This document shows, piece after piece, positions 1 through 8,134 of a stretch of DNA of 48,492 nt. The stretch is from Treponema sp. (GTDB lineage: Bacteria; Spirochaetota; Spirochaetia; Treponematales; Treponemataceae): NCBI GenBank assembly GCA_024687165.1, contig JAILEY010000036.1, positions 1 through 48,492 of the forward strand. The letters are read 5' to 3'. Every line of letters begins with the position of its first letter. The stretch's first letter is position 1. Below the pieces are notes generated by a model. That model saw only the letters and a program-made list of their open reading frames with translations. It made no database searches and was not told the origin of the DNA. Made by a program: the position numbers and the translations under genes.

Positions 1-1581
1 GGAATCTTCTGTCTGCATTAAAACCTGAATATTTTTATTGCTTGCAGTAATTGAATCTTTAAAATAAATTCCAAAAGTAAAAAGCATCCGTTCAAAAAGT
101 TTTGTGCTGTCTGTTTCATTAATTTTCCATCCATTTTTTAAATCAACATTAAAAGGTTTACAGGCGGCAAAAGTTTTTGTTCCGTTAAGTATTGCCTTTT
201 CCAGAAAGTTGATATCTGATTTTGTAAAGGTACTGCTTCCAAAAAGAATGAGCGGTGTTCCCCAGAAAATTCTCGAAGGAGACTCAGTTTCAATAACAGA
301 AAATCCGTTTGTCTTTAAGTAAGCCTTTGCAAATCCGTATGATGCATTGTCTTTTTCAGTATTAAGAATCTGAACTGTTCGTGGAGTTTCATACACAAAA
401 TCATAAATGATATTTGCAATTTTATATTCAAGGTCCCACGGTGAAATAATAAATGTTTCAGCTTTTGTTTCTCCAAGATATTCTAGTGTGATAGCAGAAT
501 AGACTTCCATAAAATTATTATTTTCTTCACTTTCCCGAATCGTCATGGGATAAATCTGCATCGATTCAAGTTTTTCTTTTACTTTATTTAAATTTTTATT
601 ATTTAAAATTATCTGTGAAAAGTTTATTTTTTCATTTGAGTCTGCGAATGATTCAAGAATATCTGAAATATCTTTTGTCTGTGGAAGCGTGTTTCTTAAT
701 TTCGGGCTCACGTAATAAGTTATATTTAATGGTTCCTTTAATTCTTCTGTTATTTCTTTTGTAAAAGTTGAAAGCGTAAATTGCCTTGAAGATGTTAAAT
801 CGATTTTTGAATTAAATCTTGAAAAAATAAGCTGTATCAGTATGAATGAAATAAATGCAGAGTGTGTAATTTTTTTTAAGAAGTCAGATTCAATGCCTCT
901 CTCTTTTTCTTTTGAACGGCATGAAAGAATCATGAATAAAAAAGTCGTTCCTGCAAAAAATATAAGTTCACCAAAATCAATAATTCCTTTTGAAAAAGAT
1001 TCATAGTGACAAGAGAAAGATACATATTTTAAAATAAAAGAAATTATATCACCCGGGTCTGTATAAAATAAAATTCTGTGTGCAAGATTTGTTGAGGCAA
1101 GTATTACTGCAGTTGCAATAAAAGCAGTTCCGCTGTTTTTGATTTTTGAATGAACATATACTGTTAAAGAAACTGATGCTGCAGTGTAAAAGATTATTCC
1201 TGTAAGTGAAGTTGATACATGAAAAAAATCTACTTTGATAAATCTTGAGACATAAACCGGGACAATAAGAGAAATTAATACCGATGTAAGTACACATGAA
1301 GATAGCACTATGTTTTTTGCTAAAATAAGTGTCATCTCGCTGAATGGAAGATTTTCTTCCTGTTTAATTTTCATGAAGGATGATAAAAACGGAAGTATAA
1401 AAATATACAGCAGAGGAATTAATGAAAAATATCTGTGAAGCCCGACAGTTCCATTTCCTTCAAAGAATTTTTCAGCAATAAAAAAATATAATATCGGGAG
1501 CGATGACAGAAGGCTTAAAAATAAATATGAGTCTCTGTTTGATTTTATGCAAAAAAAATATCTCTTGATTAAACTCTTCAT
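1..1581 (-). CDS. GldF/GldG-like ABC-2 membrane protein (partial)
   Basis: The reading frame is open from an ATG at 1581 to the window edge (527 codons, no stop seen), so the C-terminus is missing. The first ~290 residues contain several hydrophobic segments, typical of an ABC-2 type permease. The following soluble part (from about KEITEELKEPLNITYYVS) resembles the GldG/ABC_transp_aux domain. The start overlaps the stop of the upstream ABC ATPase gene as ATGA (1578-1581), so the two are probably translationally coupled and form one exporter of unknown substrate. GldF and GldG are separate proteins in gliding Bacteroidetes; here they appear fused. The ABC-2/GldG assignment is by resemblance; the substrate is unknown. 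Confidence 0.7.
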   Translation of the reverse strand, partial: MKSLIKRYFFCIKSNRDSYLFLSLLSSLPILYFFIAEKFFEGNGTVGLHRYFSLIPLLYIFILPFLSSFMKIKQEENLPFSEMTLILAKNIVLSSCVLTSVLISLIVPVYVSRFIKVDFFHVSTSLTGIIFYTAASVSLTVYVHSKIKNSGTAFIATAVILASTNLAHRILFYTDPGDIISFILKYVSFSCHYESFSKGIIDFGELIFFAGTTFLFMILSCRSKEKERGIESDFLKKITHSAFISFILIQLIFSRFNSKIDLTSSRQFTLSTFTKEITEELKEPLNITYYVSPKLRNTLPQTKDISDILESFADSNEKINFSQIILNNKNLNKVKEKLESMQIYPMTIRESEENNNFMEVYSAITLEYLGETKAETFIISPWDLEYKIANIIYDFVYETPRTVQILNTEKDNASYGFAKAYLKTNGFSVIETESPSRIFWGTPLILFGSSTFTKSDINFLEKAILNGTKTFAACKPFNVDLKNGWKINETDSTKLFERMLFTFGIYFKDSITASNKNIQVLMQTEDS

Positions 1582-2309
1582 TTTTTATTTCCTGACGTTA
1601 GGTTAACAAATGCTTCTTCAAGGGATTTTGTTTTTGTAAGTGATATCAGTTCTTGTGAAGTTCCATAAGCCCTTACTTCTCCGTTTGCCATAACAAGGAT
1701 TTTATCACAAAGAGATGCTGCATCTTCAATTGTGTGTGTTGAAAAAATAATTGTTTTAGCCTGTGAGAGCTTTTTTAGTTCAGTACGGATGTGAATAATC
1801 TGAATCGGATCAAGGCCTGAAAAAACTTCATCCAGAATAAGTACTTTCGGATTCTGACAAATTGCTTTTGCAAGACTCACTCTTTGTCTGTATCCCTTTG
1901 AAAGTGTTCCGCATTTTGCAAAGAGAACATCTTTAAGTTCACACATTTTTACTGCAGATTCAAAAAGTTCCTTTCGAATATTTTCCGATACAGAAAAAAG
2001 ATCCTGCTGAAACAACAAAGTTTCCTTGACTGTGAGGTTTTCATCCAGATTTGAATTCTCTTTAACATAGCCTGTAATTTTTCTAATTTCAGATGGTTCT
2101 TTTATTCCGCAGATTTCTATAGATCCTTCTGTCGGCATATGGATTGCACAAAGAGCTTTTAAGAGAGTCGTCTTTCCTGCCCCGTTTGCTCCAAGAATTC
2201 CAGTTATTGAATTTTCTTCTGTTTCAAAAGAAATTTTTAAGCATGCAGTTTTGTCTGCATATTTTTTTGTGAAATCAGAAACTTTGATGCATGTATTTTT
2301 AGTCGACAT
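1578..2309 (-). CDS. ABC transporter ATP-binding protein (GldA/CcmA-like)
   Basis: This 243-residue ATPase has all the usual motifs in order: Walker A GANGAGKTT near residue 40, signature LSKGYRQR, Walker B VLILDEVFSGLDP, and a switch histidine in STHTIEDA. The subfamily is that of ABC-2 exporters (CcmA/GldA-like). It would power the membrane protein encoded immediately downstream, with which it shares an ATGA stop/start overlap. Its start overlaps the end of rnz by 11 bp, so rnz, this gene and the GldFG-like gene probably form one transcript. The transported substrate cannot be told from sequence. Confidence 0.9.
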   Translation of the reverse strand: MSTKNTCIKVSDFTKKYADKTACLKISFETEENSITGILGANGAGKTTLLKALCAIHMPTEGSIEICGIKEPSEIRKITGYVKENSNLDENLTVKETLLFQQDLFSVSENIRKELFESAVKMCELKDVLFAKCGTLSKGYRQRVSLAKAICQNPKVLILDEVFSGLDPIQIIHIRTELKKLSQAKTIIFSTHTIEDAASLCDKILVMANGEVRAYGTSQELISLTKTKSLEEAFVNLTSGNKK

Positions 2310-3225
2310 ATGGAATTTCTATGTGCATTCTGTCTCTTGAAAGCATTGTTTCAGGATATACAGTCTGTGCCTGTTTTTGAAGAACATCAAGATCCTTATC
2401 ATTGTAACGCGGGCTGTAGTGAATCAGTGCCATTCTTTTTGAATTTGAATCTCTGGCTATTGTGGCGGCCTGACGTGAAGTCATGTGCTTTTTTTCTTTT
2501 GCCTGATCTGCTTCTTCATCAGCAAACATTCCTTCGCAAATCAGAAGGTCACTGTTTTTTACTTCAGCTGCAATTGAATCAAGATAAAGTGTATCTGTAA
2601 CAAAGCTGAATTTTCTTCCGCTTCTTTTTTCCCCCATTACCTGATCTGGTGTAATTTCACTTCCGTCTTGTGCAGCAACAGTTTCTCCCTTTTGAAGTTT
2701 ACCCCACAAAGGTCCGCACGGAATGTTTAAATTTTTTGCTGCTTCCGGATTGAATTCTCCGGGTCTGTCATCTTCTTCAAGAGTATAACCGACACATGTT
2801 TTTGTGTGATCAAGAGGAAATGCCCTTACTCTAAATCCGTCTCCTTCATAGCATACAGCTGGTGCTTTAATTTCCTGAACGACAATCGGATAATTAATGT
2901 ACATATCAAGAACTTTTCTGCTTGAATCAATATATTCTGCGATCTTTGGAGGCCCGTAAATATACAGAGGTTCTGTTCTGTCAACCTGCGAAGAAAGCAT
3001 CAGAATTCCAGGAAGTCCTGTAACATGATCTGCATGTGTGTGAGAAACAAAAATTGCATTTATTTTTTTCCATTTCAGGTTAAGTCGTCTTAATGAAACC
3101 TGGGTTCCTTCTCCTCCGTCAAAAAGAAAAAGGTCTCCGTCACGGCGTAAAAGAACTGATGTAAGGTGACGGTAAGGAAGCGGCATCATTCCTCCGCATC
3201 CTAAAATAAAAGCTTCCATATTCAT
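2299..3225 (-). CDS. rnz: Ribonuclease Z
   Basis: Metallo-beta-lactamase fold endonuclease that matures tRNA 3' ends. The zinc motif SHTHADHVTG is near residue 60, a later histidine lies in FPLDHT, an aspartate in FVTDT, and a C-terminal histidine in ALIHYSPRY, matching the RNase Z order. The N-terminus MNMEAFILGCGGMMP is typical. A longer frame back to a TTG at 3264 exists, but that TTG is part of a -35-like TTGAAA and the frame runs through a TATAAT box (3238-3243). I therefore place the start at the ATG at 3225; the in-frame ATG at 3219 is also possible. No clear Shine-Dalgarno is seen and the predicted leader is only 5-12 nt. Confidence 0.93.
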   Translation of the reverse strand: MNMEAFILGCGGMMPLPYRHLTSVLLRRDGDLFLFDGGEGTQVSLRRLNLKWKKINAIFVSHTHADHVTGLPGILMLSSQVDRTEPLYIYGPPKIAEYIDSSRKVLDMYINYPIVVQEIKAPAVCYEGDGFRVRAFPLDHTKTCVGYTLEEDDRPGEFNPEAAKNLNIPCGPLWGKLQKGETVAAQDGSEITPDQVMGEKRSGRKFSFVTDTLYLDSIAAEVKNSDLLICEGMFADEEADQAKEKKHMTSRQAATIARDSNSKRMALIHYSPRYNDKDLDVLQKQAQTVYPETMLSRDRMHIEIPYVD

Positions 3226-3237
3226 AACATTAAGAAG

Positions 3238-3264
3238 ATTATAGGAAACATCATAAAATTTCAA
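3238..3264 (-). promoter_or_regulatory. Candidate rnz promoter
   Basis: On the minus strand TTGAAA (3259-3264) is followed after 15 bp by a perfect TATAAT (3238-3243). The expected transcription start is about 3231, only 5-12 nt before the ATG candidates. The spacer is shorter than ideal, so the -35 is uncertain; the -10 is strong. Confidence 0.55.
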
Positions 3265-3285
3265 CTCTGTTAAAAATTCCTTAAC

Positions 3286-3314
3286 TTGTACAGGGCATGT
3301 TTTTTTTATATAAT
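3286..3314 (+). promoter_or_regulatory. rfbD promoter
   Basis: TTGTAC (3286-3291), a 17-bp spacer and TATAAT (3309-3314) form a strong sigma-70 type promoter reading into rfbD. It sits back to back with the rnz promoter. The TTG of the -35 box could be misread as an upstream start codon for rfbD. Confidence 0.75.
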
Positions 3315-3345
3315 TTGTTCAATTAAATTTAAAACGGGTGGGAAA

Positions 3346-4305
3346 ATGGTCTGGTTAATTGGCTGCAAGGGTATGCTTGGCTGTGAAATTTCAAAACAGC
3401 TTACGGAAAAGAAAATTCCCTGGATTGGTAGTGATATTGACGTTGATATAACAAGCAGTGAAGAGCTTTCGAAATTTGCTTCAAGCCACAGTTCAAGGGC
3501 TAATACTACTGGTCTTACTGTCAGCAGAGGAACTGTCCCGGGAAAAATTGACTGGGTTATAAATTGTGCAGCCTACACTGCAGTAGATAAAGCTGAAGCT
3601 GATGCAGAACTTGCTGAGCGTCTTAATGCGGATGGTACCTTGAATATCGCCAGAGTTACAAGACAGCTTGGTGCAAAACTGATTCACATTTCAACGGATT
3701 ATGTTTTTGATGGAAAGACAGCGGTTCCGTATACAGAAGATTCTCTCAAATGTCCTGTAAGCGTTTACGGCAAGACAAAATCACTTGGTGAAGATTATAT
3801 CAGCAAAGAAATGACACAGTATTACATTCTGCGTACTGCATGGCTCTATGGTTTTGACGGTCGCAATTTTGTGTATACGATGACAAAAGCAATGAATGCA
3901 AATGAAAGAGTTACAGTTGTTTCAGATCAGAAAGGAACTCCAACTTGTGCGGTGGATCTTGCAGCTGCAATTCTAAAAATTATTGAAACTTCAGCAAAAG
4001 CAAAAAGTCTTTTTGGAAAAAACAGCGCACTTCCCTATGGAGTTTATAATTTTACTAATCTTGGTGAAACAAGCTGGTTTGAATTTGCGCAGAAGATTTA
4101 TGAACTTGGAAAAAAATTCGCTAAGATAAAATCTGATTGTGAGGTTGTTTCTTGTTTAACGGAAGATTATCCGACAGCAGCCGTAAGACCTGTTTATTCT
4201 GTTCTTGATAAAAGCAGGATTCAATCATTGTTGAAAATTAAAATTCCATCATGGCAGGAAAGCCTTGAAAAATTTATAAAATCAGACCGATTTGTTGCAA
4301 GATGA
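3346..4305 (+). CDS. rfbD: dTDP-4-dehydrorhamnose reductase
   Basis: NAD(P)H-dependent SDR enzyme making the last step of dTDP-L-rhamnose. Visible features are the N-terminal nucleotide-binding GCKGMLG, INCAAYTAVDKAE, STDYVFDG and the catalytic YGKTK (YxxxK), with RTAWLYG following. The start is the ATG at 3346, preceded by GGTGGG as ribosome binding site; an upstream in-frame TTG lies in the promoter. The protein is 319 residues, slightly longer than usual. There is an odd Ser/Thr/Gly-rich stretch (about residues 46-66) between the DIT helix and DWVINCAA that looks like an insertion. No other rhamnose genes are adjacent, so substrate assignment rests on motifs alone. Confidence 0.88.
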   Translation: MVWLIGCKGMLGCEISKQLTEKKIPWIGSDIDVDITSSEELSKFASSHSSRANTTGLTVSRGTVPGKIDWVINCAAYTAVDKAEADAELAERLNADGTLNIARVTRQLGAKLIHISTDYVFDGKTAVPYTEDSLKCPVSVYGKTKSLGEDYISKEMTQYYILRTAWLYGFDGRNFVYTMTKAMNANERVTVVSDQKGTPTCAVDLAAAILKIIETSAKAKSLFGKNSALPYGVYNFTNLGETSWFEFAQKIYELGKKFAKIKSDCEVVSCLTEDYPTAAVRPVYSVLDKSRIQSLLKIKIPSWQESLEKFIKSDRFVAR

Positions 4306-4338
4306 TTTTTTATACGCGTCTTGTCTGAAATAAAACAT

Positions 4339-4389
4339 GCTGTCCGATTCTTGCTTTTGACGGCAGGATTTTGGACAGCCTATTTTTTT
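4339..4389. terminator. Bidirectional terminator rfbD / glmS
   Basis: Seven-base arms GCTGTCC (4339-4345) and GGACAGC (4373-4379) are followed by a T-run at 4383-4389 on the plus strand; the other side is also T-rich read on the minus strand. It lies between the convergent rfbD and glmS genes. The loop is long (27 nt), which lowers certainty. Confidence 0.6.
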
Positions 4390-4402
4390 GTCTTTAATTT
4401 TT

Positions 4403-6253
4403 TTATTCAACCGTAACGCTTTTTGCAAGATTTCTTGGTTTGTCCGGATCATTTCCTTTCAGAATTGCACAGTAATATGCAAAGAGCTGGGATGGAACTA
4501 TTGCAAGAAGTGATGCAAGTACGCTTGAACATTCAGGAATACAGAATACTTCATCAGCCTTTTCTGTAAAGAAGTCTTTTCCGTTTTCCTGTGTAATTGC
4601 AAGAACTGATGCACCACGGCTTTTAACCTCAACAATATTTGATCCGATTTTCTCATAGAGATCAGGATTTGTAGCAATAGCAACAACGAGTGTAGTTTTA
4701 TCTATAAGCGCAATTGGGCCATGTTTTAACTCTCCGGCTGCAAATGCTTCTGAGTGCATGTAACTTACTTCCTTTAGTTTTAGTGCACTTTCAAGACTTG
4801 AGGCACTATCGAACTGGCGGCCAATGTAGAAAACTTTACTTTTGTTGAACTGTCTGGATGCAAAACGCTGAATCGTTTCCTGTGAATTAAGAAGAGTTTC
4901 CATTTTATCAGGAAATGCTTCAAGTTCTTCAATAAGCTCAGTTGCTTTTTCTGTTGAAAGTACACCTCTTTCCATTCCTGCTTTAATTGCAAGAAGATAA
5001 AGACAGAGCATTTGTGTTGTATAAGCTTTTGTTGATGCAACGGAAATTTCAGGACCAGCCCAGGTATAAATTACTTCATCCGCTTCTCTGCTTATCGTTG
5101 AGCCGACGCAGTTTGTGATTGCAATTACCTTAAGGCCTTTTTCTTTTGCAAGACGCATTGCGCTTAATGTGTCTGCTGTTTCTCCAGACTGACTGATTAC
5201 GATAAAAATTTCATCCTTTGAAAGAATCGGATCTCGGTAACGGAATTCACTTGCAACATCAACTTCAACATTTAACCGCGCAAGCTTTTCAAATGCGTAT
5301 TTTGCAACAACACCTGCATGATAGGCAGTTCCACATGCTGTAATTACAATGCGTCCTGCTTTCTTCCATGCATCCCCTGAATTCATTTCTTTAAAGTTGA
5401 TTCCACAAATTTTTCCGTCTTTGTCTTTTAAAATTCTTGGGCGCATTGTGTCACGAAGTGCTTTTGGCTGCTCATGAATTTCTTTGAGCATGAAGTGCTG
5501 GAAGCCGCCCTTTTCTGCACTCTCCATGTCCCATTCAACATGGCTTGGTTCACGGATAATTTTGTTTCCATCAAAATCAAAAATATCAACGTGATCACAG
5601 TACAGTACAGCCATTTCTTTTTCATTGAGATAATGAACATCCCGTGTGTGCTCAAGGAGTGCCGGTACATCGCTTGCAACAAAATTTTCATTTTTTCCAA
5701 GTCCGATTACAAGCGGGCTTTCTTTTCTTGCAATGATAATTCTGTCCGGAAAATCTTTGCAGATTACTTCAAGTGCATAACTTCCATCAAGCTTTTTTAA
5801 TGTTGCTTTAACGGCTTCAAAAATATTTTTTGATTTTTCATAATTTGAATTTATCAGATGTGCAATTACTTCTGTATCCGTCTGGCTTCTGAAAACTATT
5901 CCTTCTGATTGAAGCTTGTCTTTTAATTCAGCATAGTTTTCAATGATTCCGTTGTGAACAACAGCAATTGTTCCGCTAACGTTTGTGTGAGGATGTGCAT
6001 TGATGTCGCTCGGCTCCCCATGAGTTGCCCAGCGTGTATGCCCTATTCCAACAGAGCCATTTATGATTTCATCTGCAACTTTTTCTTCAAGATATTTCAA
6101 AGCCCCTTTTGCTTTTCTGACGATTACACTCTCGTCATTTCCAAGAATTGCAATTCCTGAAGAATCATAACCTCTGTATTCAAGTTTTTTTAATGCATTT
6201 ATTAAAACTGGAGCGGCTTCTTTATATCCGCAGTAACCTACTATTCCACACAT
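4403..6253 (-). CDS. glmS: Glutamine-fructose-6-phosphate aminotransferase (isomerizing)
   Basis: Makes glucosamine-6-phosphate from fructose-6-phosphate and glutamine, the entry to peptidoglycan amino sugars. The N-terminal nucleophile hydrolase domain begins MCGIVGYCGY with catalytic Cys2, and the glutamine site is HTRWATHGEPS. Two SIS domains follow (ACGTAYHAG, SQSGETADT; later YIGRQFDSASSLESALKLKE), and the end PRNLAKSVTVE is the canonical C-terminus. The length of 616 residues is normal. GGAG precedes the ATG. The upstream spacer is only 69 bp and holds a promoter, with no room for a glmS ribozyme, so control by that route is unlikely here. Confidence 0.97.
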   Translation of the reverse strand: MCGIVGYCGYKEAAPVLINALKKLEYRGYDSSGIAILGNDESVIVRKAKGALKYLEEKVADEIINGSVGIGHTRWATHGEPSDINAHPHTNVSGTIAVVHNGIIENYAELKDKLQSEGIVFRSQTDTEVIAHLINSNYEKSKNIFEAVKATLKKLDGSYALEVICKDFPDRIIIARKESPLVIGLGKNENFVASDVPALLEHTRDVHYLNEKEMAVLYCDHVDIFDFDGNKIIREPSHVEWDMESAEKGGFQHFMLKEIHEQPKALRDTMRPRILKDKDGKICGINFKEMNSGDAWKKAGRIVITACGTAYHAGVVAKYAFEKLARLNVEVDVASEFRYRDPILSKDEIFIVISQSGETADTLSAMRLAKEKGLKVIAITNCVGSTISREADEVIYTWAGPEISVASTKAYTTQMLCLYLLAIKAGMERGVLSTEKATELIEELEAFPDKMETLLNSQETIQRFASRQFNKSKVFYIGRQFDSASSLESALKLKEVSYMHSEAFAAGELKHGPIALIDKTTLVVAIATNPDLYEKIGSNIVEVKSRGASVLAITQENGKDFFTEKADEVFCIPECSSVLASLLAIVPSQLFAYYCAILKGNDPDKPRNLAKSVTVE

Positions 6254-6286
6254 TTTTTTACTCCGATTTTCAGTAAAGTTTTCTGT

Positions 6287-6315
6287 ATTTTACTTTAATT
6301 TCGGAATGATAACAA
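6287..6315 (-). promoter_or_regulatory. glmS promoter
   Basis: On the minus strand TTGTTA (6310-6315), 17 bp, TAAAAT (6287-6292), then GGAG and the glmS ATG at 6253. The -35 lies inside a perfect 7-bp inverted repeat (GATAACA 6308-6314 / TGTTATC 6321-6327) that also contains the stop codon of the upstream gene. Confidence 0.65.
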
Positions 6316-6322
6316 CCGCCTG

Positions 6323-7759
6323 TTATCTTTTGAACGGCTTGTATCTTCCGTAAACATTAAATGTGTTGAGGACAGAAAAATAATCTGTAAAGTTTTTGTA
6401 ATTTGTCTGTTTTAAAAATATTTCATCAGATGCACCAATTGCAAGTCTTCTTGAAAGATTATATTCTGCACTCAGGTCGATGAAGGTGAAAAAATCCCAT
6501 CCTGAATCATCACATTTCTGCTTTTGAAATTCCGGTTTATAAACCATGTATCCGTGCACTGTTCCGTTCAGCGTAAGGCCGTTGTTAAATTTCCACACAG
6601 CTTTTTCAACTGCTTCAAATCCCCAGCAAAAGCCGTAGTCTCTGTATAATCTGTCAGGCTTTACAATTCCGCGAGTCAGATGATAAAAATCCGAAGTTCC
6701 TAAAATCATAACATCAAGATGACTCTGCCATTCAAAATTATAAGTCTCTCTTTTTATTCTCTGTTTGATTGCAATCCCCGGCGCTAAATCTGAAAATTCC
6801 ATGAAGGAATGCCACATAAAATCATATTCAAGAATGATACCGATTGTTGTGTCCTTGTCTTCTCCAAAATCAACTGCCTTTGAGTACATTATACCGTTGC
6901 TGAAAATGTGGATGTCAAAGTGAAGCGAACCGTTAAAATCATCAACATCGTAGCCTGAACCGATACCGCTTGCAAGTCCGAATTCAAGCTCGAACTGACT
7001 GTATGGAGAATCTGATTCGTGTCCATATGGATCTGAGTAAACTGCATCAAGTTCAAACTGCATCATTGCAGGGAAAATTTCCGGTCGTCTTTTTGAGCCA
7101 AGCCATGTTACAGCAGAGGCAGTTCCAAATCCGTTTTTTGTAGAAACGCTGTATATTCTTCCGGTATATCCTTGAGGACGTCTTTTAAGTGCAAAATCAG
7201 TGTAGAGGCGCTGCGGATTAGCAAAAATACTAAGCCAGGTCAAGCCGTAACTTTGTGCTTCAAGACTAAGTCTGTAGAACATTTCTCCAAGAGCAACAGC
7301 TCCCACCGGTGTATAGATAAAGTCATTGATTGAAGGCCAGTCTGTCTCCCCTGCATATTCCCACAATATTGAGCCTATGTTTGCAAGAAGCATACCTTCC
7401 CACCAGCTTAAGTTGCAGTTTCTTGCGGCCAGGTATGAGAGAGATCCCTGGTAAGGATGAAGAACGAAATTAGTCCAGTACCAGTCATGATCAAATTCTT
7501 CTCCGCGAACCGTAATGTGTTCTTTTATGTCACTCCAGGTTACATTTGCATAACTTGCTTTATCAACATATTTATTGAATGAGAAAATAAGTGAGTTTGA
7601 AAGAAGCATTCCTCCAAAAGCAACAAGATATTTCTTTTCAGAATCATGCTCCAGAACGAGTTCAGGTCTAAATATAATATCATCTTCTGTCTTTTGAGAG
7701 AAAGCTTTTACTCCCAGAAGCAAAATGCAGAGTACAGTAAAAATTTTTTTCTTAATCAT
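6323..7759 (-). CDS. Exported DUF3943-like protein
   Basis: A 478-residue protein with a clear signal peptide (KKK, then FTVLCILLLGVKAFSQ, cleavage near residue 22). The middle segment HPYQGSLSYLAARNCNLSWWEG followed by a hydrophobic stretch and WPSINDFIYTPVGAVALGE resembles the DUF3943 family. The remainder is rich in alternating aromatic residues and ends in an aromatic/basic tail, suggesting a beta-rich outer-membrane or periplasmic protein. No function is known to me. It follows the RND efflux operon in the same direction with a 66-bp gap and precedes glmS, but no functional link to either is evident. Confidence 0.65.
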   Translation of the reverse strand: MIKKKIFTVLCILLLGVKAFSQKTEDDIIFRPELVLEHDSEKKYLVAFGGMLLSNSLIFSFNKYVDKASYANVTWSDIKEHITVRGEEFDHDWYWTNFVLHPYQGSLSYLAARNCNLSWWEGMLLANIGSILWEYAGETDWPSINDFIYTPVGAVALGEMFYRLSLEAQSYGLTWLSIFANPQRLYTDFALKRRPQGYTGRIYSVSTKNGFGTASAVTWLGSKRRPEIFPAMMQFELDAVYSDPYGHESDSPYSQFELEFGLASGIGSGYDVDDFNGSLHFDIHIFSNGIMYSKAVDFGEDKDTTIGIILEYDFMWHSFMEFSDLAPGIAIKQRIKRETYNFEWQSHLDVMILGTSDFYHLTRGIVKPDRLYRDYGFCWGFEAVEKAVWKFNNGLTLNGTVHGYMVYKPEFQKQKCDDSGWDFFTFIDLSAEYNLSRRLAIGASDEIFLKQTNYKNFTDYFSVLNTFNVYGRYKPFKR

Positions 7760-7825
7760 AATTTTAATTAAACTTGCAGAGTAAGCTTCAAAAGCCGGAA
7801 TGACTTAAGAAGCCTGCTCTTTTTT

Positions 7826-8131
7826 TTATATTTCAGTTCCTTGAGACTCAAAACAGGCAATGCCTTCTGTTTCATAAAGTTTTCTCAGCTTAAAGATAAT
7901 CTGTTTTATTTTTTCAGCTTCTTCTTCGTTGCAGTAGATTATCAGCATTGTGTTAAGCTGAGGCCAGATGTTATCTCCAAGGTGAGGATTGTTATACCCG
8001 CTTCCCATGATATTAGGGATTTTTGTGTAGAACTTTCCGATTCCTGCTTTTTCAAATTCTTCGGTAAAGTCTTCCTCCAGCGAAGATGAGAATATGATTT
8101 CAAGTTTTATTTTAAGATTTGTGTTTTCCAT
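7826..8131 (-). CDS. Small PII-like protein linked to RND efflux
   Basis: A 101-residue protein of ferredoxin-like (beta-alpha-beta) pattern. The central KIPNIMGSGYNNPHLGDNIWP and the following MLIIYCNEEEAEKI resemble PII-like trimeric sensor proteins that occur beside RND pumps. It lacks a recognisable PII T-loop uridylylation tyrosine context. AGGAG precedes the ATG, and the start lies 3 bp after the RND gene stop, so it is the last gene of the efflux operon. A role in sensing a ligand for, or regulating, the pump is inferred from position only. Confidence 0.6.
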   Translation of the reverse strand: MENTNLKIKLEIIFSSSLEEDFTEEFEKAGIGKFYTKIPNIMGSGYNNPHLGDNIWPQLNTMLIIYCNEEEAEKIKQIIFKLRKLYETEGIACFESQGTEI

Positions 8132-8134
8132 TAT

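Noticed and set aside
2310-2600. Open frame on the plus strand inside rnz and similar frames inside glmS, trp and rnf genes
   Set aside because: They are shadows of well-supported genes, with no family resemblance or start signals.
3286-3345. Upstream TTG start for rfbD
   Set aside because: The TTG is the -35 of a TTGTAC-17-TATAAT promoter; the ATG at 3346 has a good ribosome binding site.
6254-6322. glmS ribozyme upstream of glmS
   Set aside because: Only 69 bp separate the genes and they contain a promoter and ribosome binding site; the ~150-nt ribozyme core cannot fit.
7781-7822. Plus-strand terminator (GCTTC...GAAGC then T-run)
   Set aside because: Shape is good on the plus strand but all neighbouring genes are on the minus strand; no transcript to end.
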